DNA of 33,379 nt from an uncultured Bacteroidota bacterium (lineage in GTDB: Bacteria > Bacteroidota > Bacteroidia > Flavobacteriales > Flavobacteriaceae), in assembly GCA_902577515.1 (NCBI GenBank), contig CACGZJ010000013.1, positions 1 through 33,379 on the forward strand, given 5' to 3'. The position numbers and the translations under genes were made by a program. Each line of letters opens with the position of its first letter. Positions within the stretch are counted from its first letter, which is position 1. Shown one piece after another: positions 8,190 to 16,573 of this stretch. Under the pieces are notes generated by a model. The model worked only from the letters and a program-made list of their open reading frames with translations. It made no database searches and was not told the origin of the DNA.

Positions 8190-9112
8190 AAATTTTCAGA
8201 AGTATTGAAGATTATAATATAAATCAAAGAACCATTCTAACAATTGGAACATTTGATGGAGTTCATGAAGGTCATAAGAAAATTTTAAATAAGTTAATTT
8301 CCTCATCAAAAACAAAGAATTTATCATCTGTTGTCCTTACATTTTTCCCTCACCCCAGGATTATTTTGAATAAGTATAATGAAGTCAAAATGATAGATAC
8401 ATTAGATGAAAAAATTAAAGCTTTTGAAAGGTTAGGGATTGAAAATCTTATTATACATCCTTTTGATAAAAGTTTCTCATTATTATCTGCTGATCAATTT
8501 ATTAAAGATTATTTAATTGAAAAATTAAAAATTAATCATATCATTATTGGGTATGATCACAGATTTGGCAAAGGGAGAGAGGCATCAGTAGATGATTTAA
8601 AAAAATATGGAGAAAGTTTTGATTTTATAGTTGAAGAAATTAAAGCACATGAGGTTGAATCTATAGCTGTAAGTTCAACTAAAATTAGAGATTCAATTAA
8701 TAGTGGTGAACTTGATAAATCAGCAAAATTTTTAGGTAGATTTTTTAAAATAACTGGAAAAGTTATCAAAGGTGATGGTTTAGGAAAACAAATTAATTAT
8801 CCAACTGCAAATATATATGTTGAAGAAAATTATAAGATTATTCCTAAAGATGGAGTCTATTTTATAAAAACTTTAATTGATGATAAAGAATTCAATGGAA
8901 TGATGAATATTGGTCATAGACCTACAATAGGTGAAAATAAAAAATCAATAGAAGTTCATTTATTTGATTTTGATAATGATATCTATGATAAAACTATCTC
9001 TGTTGATGTATTATTAAAAATTAGAGATGAGATAAAGTTTTCATCAATTGAAGCCTTAAAAGAACAATTAAAAAAAGATGAAACTTATTGTAATCATTTA
9101 ATCAACAAATAA
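8186..9112 (+). CDS. ribF: Bifunctional riboflavin kinase/FAD synthetase
   Basis: Converts riboflavin to FMN and then FAD. 308 residues, the usual size. The N-terminal adenylyltransferase domain (about 1-185) shows TIGTFDGVHEGHKKIL (the nucleotide-binding HxGH-like segment), VLTFFPHPR, IIGYDHRFGKGREAS and AVSSTKIRDSI. The C-terminal kinase domain (about 186-308) shows GDGLGKQINYPTANI, GVYFIKT, MMNIGHRPT and VHLFDFDNDIYDKTI. It overlaps pth by 4 bases (ATGA) and is followed after 25 bases by serS, which seems to have its own promoter. Confidence 0.96.
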   Translation: MKIFRSIEDYNINQRTILTIGTFDGVHEGHKKILNKLISSSKTKNLSSVVLTFFPHPRIILNKYNEVKMIDTLDEKIKAFERLGIENLIIHPFDKSFSLLSADQFIKDYLIEKLKINHIIIGYDHRFGKGREASVDDLKKYGESFDFIVEEIKAHEVESIAVSSTKIRDSINSGELDKSAKFLGRFFKITGKVIKGDGLGKQINYPTANIYVEENYKIIPKDGVYFIKTLIDDKEFNGMMNIGHRPTIGENKKSIEVHLFDFDNDIYDKTISVDVLLKIRDEIKFSSIEALKEQLKKDETYCNHLINK

Positions 9113-9116
9113 ATTT

Positions 9117-9124
9117 TATCTTTG
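9117..9124 (+). promoter_or_regulatory. Candidate -7 box for serS
   Basis: TATCTTTG matches TAnnTTTG exactly, 14 bases before the serS ATG at 9138. A TTG at 9088-9090 is 26 bases upstream, slightly longer than the usual -33 spacing. If real, serS has a separate transcript with a leader of only several bases. Confidence 0.4.
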
Positions 9125-9137
9125 ATTTAAAATAATT

Positions 9138-10412
9138 ATGCTTTCAATTGATTACATCACAAACTCAAAAGATGACGCAATTATAGGCCTTAAAAAAAGA
9201 GGTTTCAAGAATCTAGATGTATTAGATAGCATAATAGAGCTCAATAATAATCGAAAAAAAATACAACAAGAACTTGATAATATTCTTTTTAAGTCTAATA
9301 CAATTTCAAAAGACATAGCAGAAGCATTTAAATCAGGCAATAATGATATTGACATTGATAGTCTCAAATCTGAGTCTTCAAATTTAAAATTAAAGTCAAA
9401 GAGTTTAACAGAAGAATTAGATGCAGTTAAAATTAAAATATCGGATCTAATAACTTCAGTACCTAATATTCCTGATTCAAAAGTGCCTGATGGACTTTCT
9501 GAGAAAAATAATATTGAAGTATTTAGAAGCTCTAATTTTAAAGAGTCTGGATATAATCTAAAAAATCACTGGGATTTATCAAAAGAATATGACATTATTG
9601 ATTTTGAATTAGGAAGTAAGATAACAGGATCAGGATTTCCTGTATATAAAGATAGAGGAGCAAAACTTCAAAGAGCATTAATAAACTTCTTTTTAGATAG
9701 AAATAGCTCTGCAGGATACAATGAGTTTCAAGTTCCTCACTTGGTAAACTCAGACTCTGCTTATGCTACTGGCCAATTACCCGATAAAGATGGTCAAATG
9801 TATCATGTCATCAATGACGACTTTTATTTAATTCCTACAGCAGAGGTTCCTTTAACAAACATATACAGAGATAAAATCTTAGCAGTTGAACAGGTTCCAG
9901 TTATGATGACTGGTTATACCCCATGTTTTAGAAGAGAAGCTGGAAGTTATGGATCTGATGTAAGAGGACTAAATAGATTACATCAATTTGATAAAGTAGA
10001 GATAGTAAGAATTGAACATCCTGATAAATCTGATGATGCATTAATAAAAATGAAAGAGCATATAAAAGACATTCTCATCGAACTTAAACTTGATTTTAGA
10101 ATTTTAAATTTATGTGCAGGTGACCTAGGTTTTACATCTTCTATAACATATGATTTTGAAGTTTTTTCAAAGGGTCAAGAAAAATGGCTTGAGATAAGCT
10201 CAGTTTCAAACTTTAAAACATATCAATCAAATCGTCTTAATTTAAAATTTAAAGATAAAGACGGTAAAAAATACACATTACATACTCTAAATGGTAGTTC
10301 TTTGGCTCTTCCCAGAGTAATGGCTGGATTAATTGAGAATAATCAATCTGAAAATGGAATTATAATTCCTGATGTTTTAGTCCCATATACTGGATTTGAT
10401 ATAATAAACTAA
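9138..10412 (+). CDS. serS: Seryl-tRNA synthetase
   Basis: Class II synthetase that charges tRNA-Ser (and tRNA-Sec where present). 424 residues. The N-terminal long coiled-coil arm that grips the tRNA variable arm covers about 25-110 (rich in Lys, Leu and Ser). The catalytic core has GSGFPVYKDRGAKLQ (motif 1 region), FRREAGSYGSDVRGLNRLHQF (motif 2) and LNGSSLALPRVMAG (motif 3), plus ISSVSNFKTYQSNRLNLKF. All key elements are intact. rsmA follows after 4 bases. Confidence 0.97.
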   Translation: MLSIDYITNSKDDAIIGLKKRGFKNLDVLDSIIELNNNRKKIQQELDNILFKSNTISKDIAEAFKSGNNDIDIDSLKSESSNLKLKSKSLTEELDAVKIKISDLITSVPNIPDSKVPDGLSEKNNIEVFRSSNFKESGYNLKNHWDLSKEYDIIDFELGSKITGSGFPVYKDRGAKLQRALINFFLDRNSSAGYNEFQVPHLVNSDSAYATGQLPDKDGQMYHVINDDFYLIPTAEVPLTNIYRDKILAVEQVPVMMTGYTPCFRREAGSYGSDVRGLNRLHQFDKVEIVRIEHPDKSDDALIKMKEHIKDILIELKLDFRILNLCAGDLGFTSSITYDFEVFSKGQEKWLEISSVSNFKTYQSNRLNLKFKDKDGKKYTLHTLNGSSLALPRVMAGLIENNQSENGIIIPDVLVPYTGFDIIN

Positions 10413-10416
10413 TTCT

Positions 10417-11202
10417 ATGATTGAAAATGTTAGTCCAAAAAAATTCCTGGGTCAACATTTTCTTATTGATGAAAATATTTCAAAGAAGATTGTTAATTCT
10501 ATTAGTTTAAAAGAGTTTGATAAAATAATTGAAATTGGACCAGGAAAAGGTGCTCTAACAAAATACCTATTTGAATTTAGTGATAAATTAATTCTTATTG
10601 AATATGATACTGAGTCTGTTGAGTTTATAAAAAGTTCATATAAAAAACACAATCCAAATATCATTAAACAAGATTTTTTAAAATATAATTTGAAGGATAT
10701 TTTGTCTCAGACTAGTAAAAACTTAATATTAGGTAACTTTCCATATAATATTTCATCACAGATCATCTTTAAAATATTGGAAAATTATCTATTAGTTGGT
10801 AGTCTAATAGGAATGTTTCAGAAAGAAGTTGCAGAGAGGATTATTAGTAAACCTAACTCTAAGGAATATGGAATAATCTCAGTAAGGACTCAGTTATTAT
10901 ATGATGTTAAAATTCTATTTGATGTTTCACCTAACGTATTCTTTCCAAAACCAAGAGTTAATTCATCAGTTATCTCAATGACCAGAAAGAAGAATATTAA
11001 TATTAATTTTGATCTAAAGCTATTTGATAGATTAGTAAAACTTAGTTTTCAGCAAAGAAGAAAGAAAATAAAAAACTCTTTAAAAAAACTTGATATAAAG
11101 GAAAATATTCTAGAAGATAGTATCTTTGGTTTAAGGCCTGAGCAACTGTCTGTAAATGACTTTATTAGATTAACACAAAAAATCAGTAATGAAACAATTT
11201 AA
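10417..11202 (+). CDS. rsmA: 16S rRNA (adenine1518-N6/adenine1519-N6)-dimethyltransferase
   Basis: Dimethylates two adjacent adenines in the 3'-terminal hairpin of 16S rRNA, a late 30S assembly checkpoint (KsgA). 261 residues. It has the family start PKKFLGQHFLIDENI, SAM-binding motif I EIGPGKGALTKYL, the acidic LIEYD of motif II, catalytic motif IV GNFPYNISSQI, and the C-terminal VFFPKPRVNSSVI and FQQRRKKIKNSL. It overlaps mgtE by 14 bases, a shared arrangement in many Bacteroidota, probably giving coupled translation. Confidence 0.96.
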   Translation: MIENVSPKKFLGQHFLIDENISKKIVNSISLKEFDKIIEIGPGKGALTKYLFEFSDKLILIEYDTESVEFIKSSYKKHNPNIIKQDFLKYNLKDILSQTSKNLILGNFPYNISSQIIFKILENYLLVGSLIGMFQKEVAERIISKPNSKEYGIISVRTQLLYDVKILFDVSPNVFFPKPRVNSSVISMTRKKNININFDLKLFDRLVKLSFQQRRKKIKNSLKKLDIKENILEDSIFGLRPEQLSVNDFIRLTQKISNETI

Positions 11203-12547
11203 AATTAATGATGAGTTAATCAGTAAGATTAAAAAGCTTATTGAAGACAACAACAGAGATAAGCTTTTATCTATTCTAGTAGATATTCATTACGCAGATT
11301 TAGCAGAAATCTTTGAATTATTAGAAACAACAGAAGTAATTTTTTTAGTTAAAATTTTTGATAAGCAAAAAATTGCAGATGCATTAGCAGAAATTGATGA
11401 AGACTTAAGAGAGATAATTTTAGAAAAATTATCTGCTAAAGAAATTGCTGAAAAAATTGTTGAGCTTGATACAGATGATGCAACAGATGTTATTTCTGAA
11501 TTAACCGAGGAAAGACAAGAAAGAGTATTCTCTCAAATTAAAGATGCTGAATTAACAGATGATATTAAAGAGTTACTTAAATATGATGAGGACACAGCTG
11601 GTGGCTTGATGGCTAAAGAGTTAGTAAGTGTTAATGAGAATCTAAGTATCTCCAAATGTCTTGATGAAATAAGACAACAAGCAAAGAATGTAACTAGAGT
11701 TCATTCCATTTATGTTGTTGATTCAAAAAACAGATTAAAAGGAAGACTTTCACTTAAAGATGTTGTTACTGCTAAGTCTAGATCTAAAGTCAGGGATATT
11801 TATATTCCAAATGTTGATTATGTTACTGTTGATCAGGAGGGAGAAGATGTTGCAAAAATTATGTCTAAATATGATTTGGAAGCCATTCCTGTTACAAATA
11901 AAGGAAAAACATTACTTGGTAGAATTACAATTGATGATATTGTAGACTTGATTAAAGATGAAGCTGAAAAAGACTACCAATTAGCTGCTGGTATATCTTC
12001 TGAAGTTGAAGTAAATGATTCAATTTTTCAATTAACTAAAGCCAGATTGCCATGGCTATTCTTAGGACTACTAGGTGGGCTTGGAAGTGTTTTTATTTTA
12101 AAGGATTTTGAACAAATAATGAATCAGCCTGACCTTAGAAATCTATTTTTTTATACTCCTTTAATTGCAGCTATGGCTGGTAATGTTGGTGTACAATCTT
12201 CTGCAATTATAGTTCAAGGTTTAGCAAATGATTTGGTAAAAGGATCATTACTCAATAGACTTTTTAAGGAAGTTGGACTTAGTTTAATTAATGGCTTTGC
12301 TCTTTCACTTATTTTAATAATTTTTGGTCAAATAGTCAATCAAGATTTATTTATGAGTCTTACTATAGCTGGGTCTATGATGGGTGTTATAATAATTGCT
12401 GCACTAGTTGGAACTTTTGTTCCTATAATACTTGATAAACAAGGAATTGATCCGGCTATAGCTACAGGGCCTTTTATAACTACTGCTAATGATATTTTTG
12501 GAATCTTCTTATTCTTTTATATAGCAAAAATTTCTTTAGGATTCTAA
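11189..12547 (+). CDS. mgtE: Magnesium transporter MgtE
   Basis: Mg2+-gated Mg2+ channel of the inner membrane. 452 residues. The N-terminal superhelical MgtE_N domain (about 1-130, acidic repeats such as ADALAEIDEDLREIILEKL) is followed by two CBS domains (about 135-255; MAKELVSVNENLS, VDYVTVDQEGEDVAKIMSKYDLEAIP) and five transmembrane helices (about 285-450). The pore segments GNVGVQSSAIIVQG and DPAIATGPFITTANDIFG, with the selectivity Asp, are intact. The start ATG lies inside rsmA. The stop overlaps the arsC start as TAATG. Confidence 0.95.
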   Translation: MKQFKINDELISKIKKLIEDNNRDKLLSILVDIHYADLAEIFELLETTEVIFLVKIFDKQKIADALAEIDEDLREIILEKLSAKEIAEKIVELDTDDATDVISELTEERQERVFSQIKDAELTDDIKELLKYDEDTAGGLMAKELVSVNENLSISKCLDEIRQQAKNVTRVHSIYVVDSKNRLKGRLSLKDVVTAKSRSKVRDIYIPNVDYVTVDQEGEDVAKIMSKYDLEAIPVTNKGKTLLGRITIDDIVDLIKDEAEKDYQLAAGISSEVEVNDSIFQLTKARLPWLFLGLLGGLGSVFILKDFEQIMNQPDLRNLFFYTPLIAAMAGNVGVQSSAIIVQGLANDLVKGSLLNRLFKEVGLSLINGFALSLILIIFGQIVNQDLFMSLTIAGSMMGVIIIAALVGTFVPIILDKQGIDPAIATGPFITTANDIFGIFLFFYIAKISLGF

Positions 12548-12963
12548 TGAAAAAAATTCTTATTCTTTGCACTGGTAATTCATGCAGAAGCCAAATTGCA
12601 CATGGATATTTGAATCATTTAACTGATAATTCTATGACTGTATTCAGTGCAGGGATTGAAAAACATGGTTTAAATTCAAATGCAGTTCGCTGTATGCTTG
12701 AAGATAATATTGATATATCTAATCATACTTCAAATTTAGTAGACGAATACCTAAAAATTAAATTTGATTTTATTATAACTGTATGTGATAACGCAAATGA
12801 GACATGTCCGATTTTTCCAGGTGAATCTTTAGTTAAAATACATAAAAACTTTATAGACCCTACAAAAATTAAAAAAGGTGAATATGGGAACCATTTTATA
12901 AGAACAAGAAATGAAATAAAGAAATTTATTCAGAACTTTATAGAGAATTATCTAGATAAATAA
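12547..12963 (+). CDS. arsC: Arsenate reductase, thioredoxin-coupled (low-molecular-weight phosphatase fold)
   Basis: 138 residues. The P-loop CTGNSCRS contains the CX5R motif (Cys8-Arg14). Cys80 and Cys87, in TVCDNANETCP, occupy the positions of the redox relay cysteines of Bacillus/Staphylococcus ArsC, and Asp104 in IDPTK is the general acid. All three reaction cysteines are present, which favours arsenate reductase over a plain tyrosine phosphatase. Arsenate would be reduced to arsenite with thioredoxin as electron donor. No arsenite exporter or ArsR regulator is in the window, so any arsenic efflux partner must be elsewhere. It is coupled to mgtE by a 1-base overlap and its end overlaps the convergent GNAT gene by 16 bases. 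Confidence 0.85.
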   Translation: MKKILILCTGNSCRSQIAHGYLNHLTDNSMTVFSAGIEKHGLNSNAVRCMLEDNIDISNHTSNLVDEYLKIKFDFIITVCDNANETCPIFPGESLVKIHKNFIDPTKIKKGEYGNHFIRTRNEIKKFIQNFIENYLDK

Positions 12964-13433
12964 TCATCAATAATTTGTTTGTTCATTCGAACAATTTTCC
13001 ATTGATCAAGACCATCAATTATTGCACCAGTTTTTTTATAAAAGTCAATAGCAGGTTTATTCCAATCAAGAACAGACCACTCTACTCTATTAACATCTCT
13101 TCTTTTTGCTTCCTCTAGAAATGATTTATATAAAAGGGTACCTATTCCTTTACCTCTCATTTTTTTTGTAACTATTAGATCCTCAAGATGTAGGGTGTCT
13201 CCTACCCATGTAGAATATCTTGATGTATAGAATGCTAGGCCGACAATTGTATTATCAGTTTCAGCTAGAATACATTTATATTTTGGATTTTCCCCAAATC
13301 CATCTCTTATTAATTGCTGTTCAGTTAATTTTACAGCATCTGGTTCTTTTTCATATACAGCAAGTTCAATTAACAATCTCAATATATCTTTTACATCATC
13401 TGAATTAGCCTTTCTAATTTTAGTTATAACCAT
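12948..13433 (-). CDS. GNAT-family N-acetyltransferase
   Basis: 161 residues, a single Gcn5-related acetyltransferase domain. The acetyl-CoA pyrophosphate loop is RGKGIGTLLYK near residues 92-102. The preceding strand is LHLEDLIV and the C-terminal segment is VEWSVLDWNKPAIDFYKKTGA. The pattern (LIELAVYEKEPD at the start, WNKPAIDFYKKTGA near the end) resembles spermidine/diamine N-acetyltransferases, but the acceptor is not determinable here. It is the last gene of a minus-strand unit after the alpha/beta hydrolase (3-base gap) and overlaps the end of arsC tail to tail. Confidence 0.85.
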   Translation of the reverse strand: MVITKIRKANSDDVKDILRLLIELAVYEKEPDAVKLTEQQLIRDGFGENPKYKCILAETDNTIVGLAFYTSRYSTWVGDTLHLEDLIVTKKMRGKGIGTLLYKSFLEEAKRRDVNRVEWSVLDWNKPAIDFYKKTGAIIDGLDQWKIVRMNKQIIDDYLSR

Positions 13434-13436
13434 ATT

Positions 13437-14207
13437 TCAATTTAAAAAATTAATCGTTTTTTCAAGAAAAAACTTAGGATTATCTGCATGAACCCAATGG
13501 GCTGCAGATGGGACCTTAATTATTTCAAGATTCTTAAAAAAAGAATTCATTATGTCATAATCTGACTCATTTACATAATCAGAATTTTCTCCATGAATAA
13601 GTAAGGTTGGATTATTAAAAGAAAAATCTTCTTCTAAAATTAATGAAAGCTTACTTTTAAAATGATATAATATATCAAGATTAATTTTTAGACCTAAGGT
13701 CTCTTGGTCTATCCAATAAAGATTTTTTAATAAGAATTGTCTAACTCTTTCATCAGAAATCAACTTTGAAAGTTGAGAGTCTGCATCATTTCTTGATTTT
13801 ATTATTTTAAAGTCAAGAGATTTTAAGCTTTCAAGTATATAATCATGCTGAGGTTTATATGCTTTAGGAACTATATCTACAATTATAATTTTTTTAAGTA
13901 GTTCTGGATAATTATTAGCGAAAAGCATTGTAATATTACCCCCCATTGAATGTCCAATCATGTAAAAATTTGAGATATTATGATGAGAGATATATTCATA
14001 TATATCTTCTACCATTAAATCGAAACTAAATTCATTACTCCAAAAACTTTTACCATGATTTCTTAGATCAATAAGATGAACTTTAAATCCACTTTCAGCA
14101 ATTTTATTTGCATGAGATTTCCAATTGTCTCCCATACCAAGAAAACCATGAACAATAATGATATTCTCATCAGAATCACCAACTATTTTAGAGTGAAGTA
14201 GATTCAA
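13437..14207 (-). CDS. Alpha/beta-fold hydrolase, YbfF-like esterase
   Basis: 256 residues. The oxyanion region is HGFLGMGDNW, the nucleophile elbow is GHSMGG (Ser in GxSxG), the acid is probably the Asp in LIHGENSDYV, and the catalytic His lies in AAHWVHADNP near the C-terminus, the typical YbfF/esterase ending. No signal peptide is visible, so it should be cytoplasmic. Its start overlaps the pdxJ stop by 4 bases (ATGA), so both are made from one transcript. Substrate is not known; YbfF relatives hydrolyse short acyl esters and acyl-CoA. Confidence 0.85.
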   Translation of the reverse strand: MNLLHSKIVGDSDENIIIVHGFLGMGDNWKSHANKIAESGFKVHLIDLRNHGKSFWSNEFSFDLMVEDIYEYISHHNISNFYMIGHSMGGNITMLFANNYPELLKKIIIVDIVPKAYKPQHDYILESLKSLDFKIIKSRNDADSQLSKLISDERVRQFLLKNLYWIDQETLGLKINLDILYHFKSKLSLILEEDFSFNNPTLLIHGENSDYVNESDYDIMNSFFKNLEIIKVPSAAHWVHADNPKFFLEKTINFLN

Positions 14208-14917
14208 TTTAAAATTTTTAAATAGGATTTAATTGTAGACTCAAGGCCAAAATAAAGTGACTCTGAGATTAGTGCATGCCCTATTGACACTTCTTTAAGA
14301 TTTACAATGTTCTTTGTAAAAAATTCAAGATTTTGTTGATTTAGATCATGACCTGCATTAAGTTCCATTCCAATTTTATTAGCAATCTTAGAGCAATCAA
14401 TGTATCTATTTATAGCATTTGATTTATCCGTTAAGTATAGTTTTGCATATGGACCAGTAAATAATTCAACTCTATCAGCATTTATTTTTTTTGCTCCTTC
14501 AAGCATTTTAGAGTCAGGATCAATGAATATTGATACTCTTATTGAGTTTGATTTAAATTCCTGAACCACATCTTTCAAAAAATCAAAATTTTTAACTGTA
14601 TCCCAACCTGAGTTAGAGGTGATTGCGTCAGATTCATCAGGGACTAAAGTAACTTGATCAGGTTTTACCTCACAAACCATATTTATAAATTTTTTAGATG
14701 GATTCCCTTCAATATTTAATTCAGTTGAAATATTTTGTTTTAAATCATATGCATCATAGTATTTGATATGTCTTTCATCAGGTCTCGGATGTATAGTTAT
14801 TCCTTCAGCACCAAATTTAATAATGTCTTTGGCGATTTTCACTAAGTTAGGATAATCTTCTCCCCTAGCATTTCTAAGAGTTGCTATTTTATTTACGTTT
14901 ACGCTTAATTTAGTCAT
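14204..14917 (-). CDS. pdxJ: Pyridoxine 5'-phosphate synthase
   Basis: Condenses 3-amino-2-oxopropyl phosphate with deoxyxylulose 5-phosphate to form pyridoxine phosphate, the last ring-forming step of DXP-dependent vitamin B6 synthesis. 237 residues, the normal length. Family segments are LSVNVNKIATLRNARG, GITIHPRPDERHIKYYD, QVTLVPDE, DRVELFTGPYA, LNAGHDLN and SIGHALISESLYFGL, with phosphate- and substrate-binding His, Arg and Glu residues in place. First gene of the minus-strand unit pdxJ-hydrolase-GNAT, with an exact -7 box upstream. It is divergent from nadK across 67 bases. Confidence 0.96.
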   Translation of the reverse strand: MTKLSVNVNKIATLRNARGEDYPNLVKIAKDIIKFGAEGITIHPRPDERHIKYYDAYDLKQNISTELNIEGNPSKKFINMVCEVKPDQVTLVPDESDAITSNSGWDTVKNFDFLKDVVQEFKSNSIRVSIFIDPDSKMLEGAKKINADRVELFTGPYAKLYLTDKSNAINRYIDCSKIANKIGMELNAGHDLNQQNLEFFTKNIVNLKEVSIGHALISESLYFGLESTIKSYLKILN

Positions 14918-14939
14918 CTAAATTCATTAAACTTAAATG

Positions 14940-14947
14940 CAAATATA
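14940..14947 (-). promoter_or_regulatory. Candidate -7 box for pdxJ
   Basis: On the minus strand TATATTTG matches TAnnTTTG exactly, about 22 bases before the pdxJ ATG. No clear -33 element is seen. The same 67-base gap must also hold the nadK promoter, for which only an imperfect site (TA plus three bases plus TTTG, ending at 14972) is visible. Confidence 0.4.
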
Positions 14948-14984
14948 CTACTTAATAAAGTTTTAAAGTTTGTATTTTAGCTAT

Positions 14985-15863
14985 ATGAAAATTGCTTTGT
15001 ACATAGCATATAATAATAGTTCTTCAGTTAATTGCTGCAAGGAAGTTATTGATATTGTATCAGTAGAAAATGATATTATTATTGACTCAAAAATTAAAAG
15101 TGATCTTAGTAAAGAGTTCCAGAGTAAATTTTCATTTTTTGATTCATCAAACCCTATTGATAATGATATTGACTATGTTTTTGCAGTTGGTGGTGATGGA
15201 ACAATATTGAGATCGATTACATACGTAAAAGATTCAGGAGTACCAATATTAGGAATAAATGCAGGAAGGCTTGGCTTTTTAACTAGTATACAAAAAGAGA
15301 ATATAGGTGAAGCTGTAAATAAAATAAAAGATAACAAATTTAGCATTATAGATAGAACACTTCTGGAGGTAGAATCATATTCATCTAGTAAGCTTTTTTC
15401 ATATGCACTTAATGAAGTTACAATACAAAGAAAAGACACTACATCTCTTCTAAACATATCGTGTTTAATTAATGGTAATTATTTAACAAATTATTGGTCA
15501 GATGGATTAATTATATCAACTCCTACAGGTTCAACAGGTTATTCTTTAAGTAATGGTGGTTCTGTTGTTTCTCCAGAGTCAAAGGTAATTATATTGAATC
15601 CAATTGCACCACATAACATTAATATGAGATCTCTAATTATACCTGACGATTCAAAAGTTCAAATTCAAGTTCAAGGAACTGATAATATTAATTTATCTTT
15701 GGACTCTAGAATGTACTCGTTTGATTCAAAAAATGAAATTCAGATATCAAAATCAAAATTTACAATTAAGACAATTAAACTTGATGATGATAACTTTTAT
15801 AAAAGACTAAGAGAAAAACTCTTTTGGGGACAAGATATGAGAAATAATAAAATTAGCGACTAA
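14985..15863 (+). CDS. nadK: NAD kinase
   Basis: Phosphorylates NAD to NADP. From the ATG at 14985 it has 292 residues. Signatures: FAVGGDGTILRS (the GGDG nucleotide motif), PILGINAGRLGFLTS, NEVTIQRKDTTSLL, SDGLIISTPTGSTGYSLSNGG and NPIAPHN. A TTG at 14970 would add five residues and lies in the probable promoter, so the ATG is preferred. The stop overlaps the uppS start as TAATG, suggesting coupled translation of nadK, uppS and bamA. Confidence 0.96.
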   Translation: MKIALYIAYNNSSSVNCCKEVIDIVSVENDIIIDSKIKSDLSKEFQSKFSFFDSSNPIDNDIDYVFAVGGDGTILRSITYVKDSGVPILGINAGRLGFLTSIQKENIGEAVNKIKDNKFSIIDRTLLEVESYSSSKLFSYALNEVTIQRKDTTSLLNISCLINGNYLTNYWSDGLIISTPTGSTGYSLSNGGSVVSPESKVIILNPIAPHNINMRSLIIPDDSKVQIQVQGTDNINLSLDSRMYSFDSKNEIQISKSKFTIKTIKLDDDNFYKRLREKLFWGQDMRNNKISD

Positions 15864-16573
15864 TGAACAAACCTAATCATGTAGCGATAATTATGGACGG
15901 AAATGGAAGATGGGCTGAGCAAAAAGGAATGCCGAGAGAGTTTGGTCATCAAAATGGAGTAAGATCTGTAAAAAGAATTGTTGAAGAAGCTAATAAGCAC
16001 AGAATAAAGTATTTAACATTATTTGCATTCTCTGTCGAGAACTGGGAAAGACCTAGTTATGAGATAGAAACATTAATGAGACTTTTAGTTGAAACTCTAA
16101 GAGACGAATTTGAGGATTTATTCAATAATAATATTAGATTAAATGCTATCGGAGATGTTGGATCACTTCCCAATGAAGTAAGATATGAATTAGACAAAAT
16201 TATAGATAATACAAAAGATAACTCAGGAATGACATTAACTTTAGCTTTGAGTTATGGTGGGAAACAGGACATTTTTAATGCTGTAAAAGAGATTGCCCAA
16301 AAAGTCAAAAATGATATAATTTGTTTAGATAATTTTGACGATTCCGTGATTAATAACCATCTTTATACAAAAAATTTACCAGATGTAGATTTGCTAATTA
16401 GAACTAGTGGTGAACAAAGAATTAGCAATTTTTTATTATGGCAAATAGCTTATGCAGAATTATATTTCACTGATATATATTGGCCTGACTTTTACGAAGA
16501 AGATTTCACAAATGCAATTATCGAATATCAAAAAAGAGAAAGAAGATTTGGAAAGACAAGTAAACAATTGTAG
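15863..16573 (+). CDS. uppS: Isoprenyl transferase, undecaprenyl diphosphate synthase type
   Basis: cis-Prenyltransferase that builds the C55 lipid carrier for peptidoglycan and surface glycans from isopentenyl diphosphate. 236 residues. Signatures are VAIIMDGNGRWAEQKG (catalytic Asp and P-loop), GVRSVKRIVEEA, LTLFAFSVENWERP, LALSYGGKQDI, PDVDLLIRTSGEQRISNF and YFTDIYWPDF. All catalytic residues are present. The 3' end overlaps the start of bamA, the usual flavobacterial gene order. Confidence 0.96.
   Translation: MNKPNHVAIIMDGNGRWAEQKGMPREFGHQNGVRSVKRIVEEANKHRIKYLTLFAFSVENWERPSYEIETLMRLLVETLRDEFEDLFNNNIRLNAIGDVGSLPNEVRYELDKIIDNTKDNSGMTLTLALSYGGKQDIFNAVKEIAQKVKNDIICLDNFDDSVINNHLYTKNLPDVDLLIRTSGEQRISNFLLWQIAYAELYFTDIYWPDFYEEDFTNAIIEYQKRERRFGKTSKQL

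Noticed and set aside
14964-14972. nadK -7 box (TAAAGTTTG)
   Set aside because: It has three bases instead of two between TA and TTTG and no -33 partner, so it is not listed as a feature.
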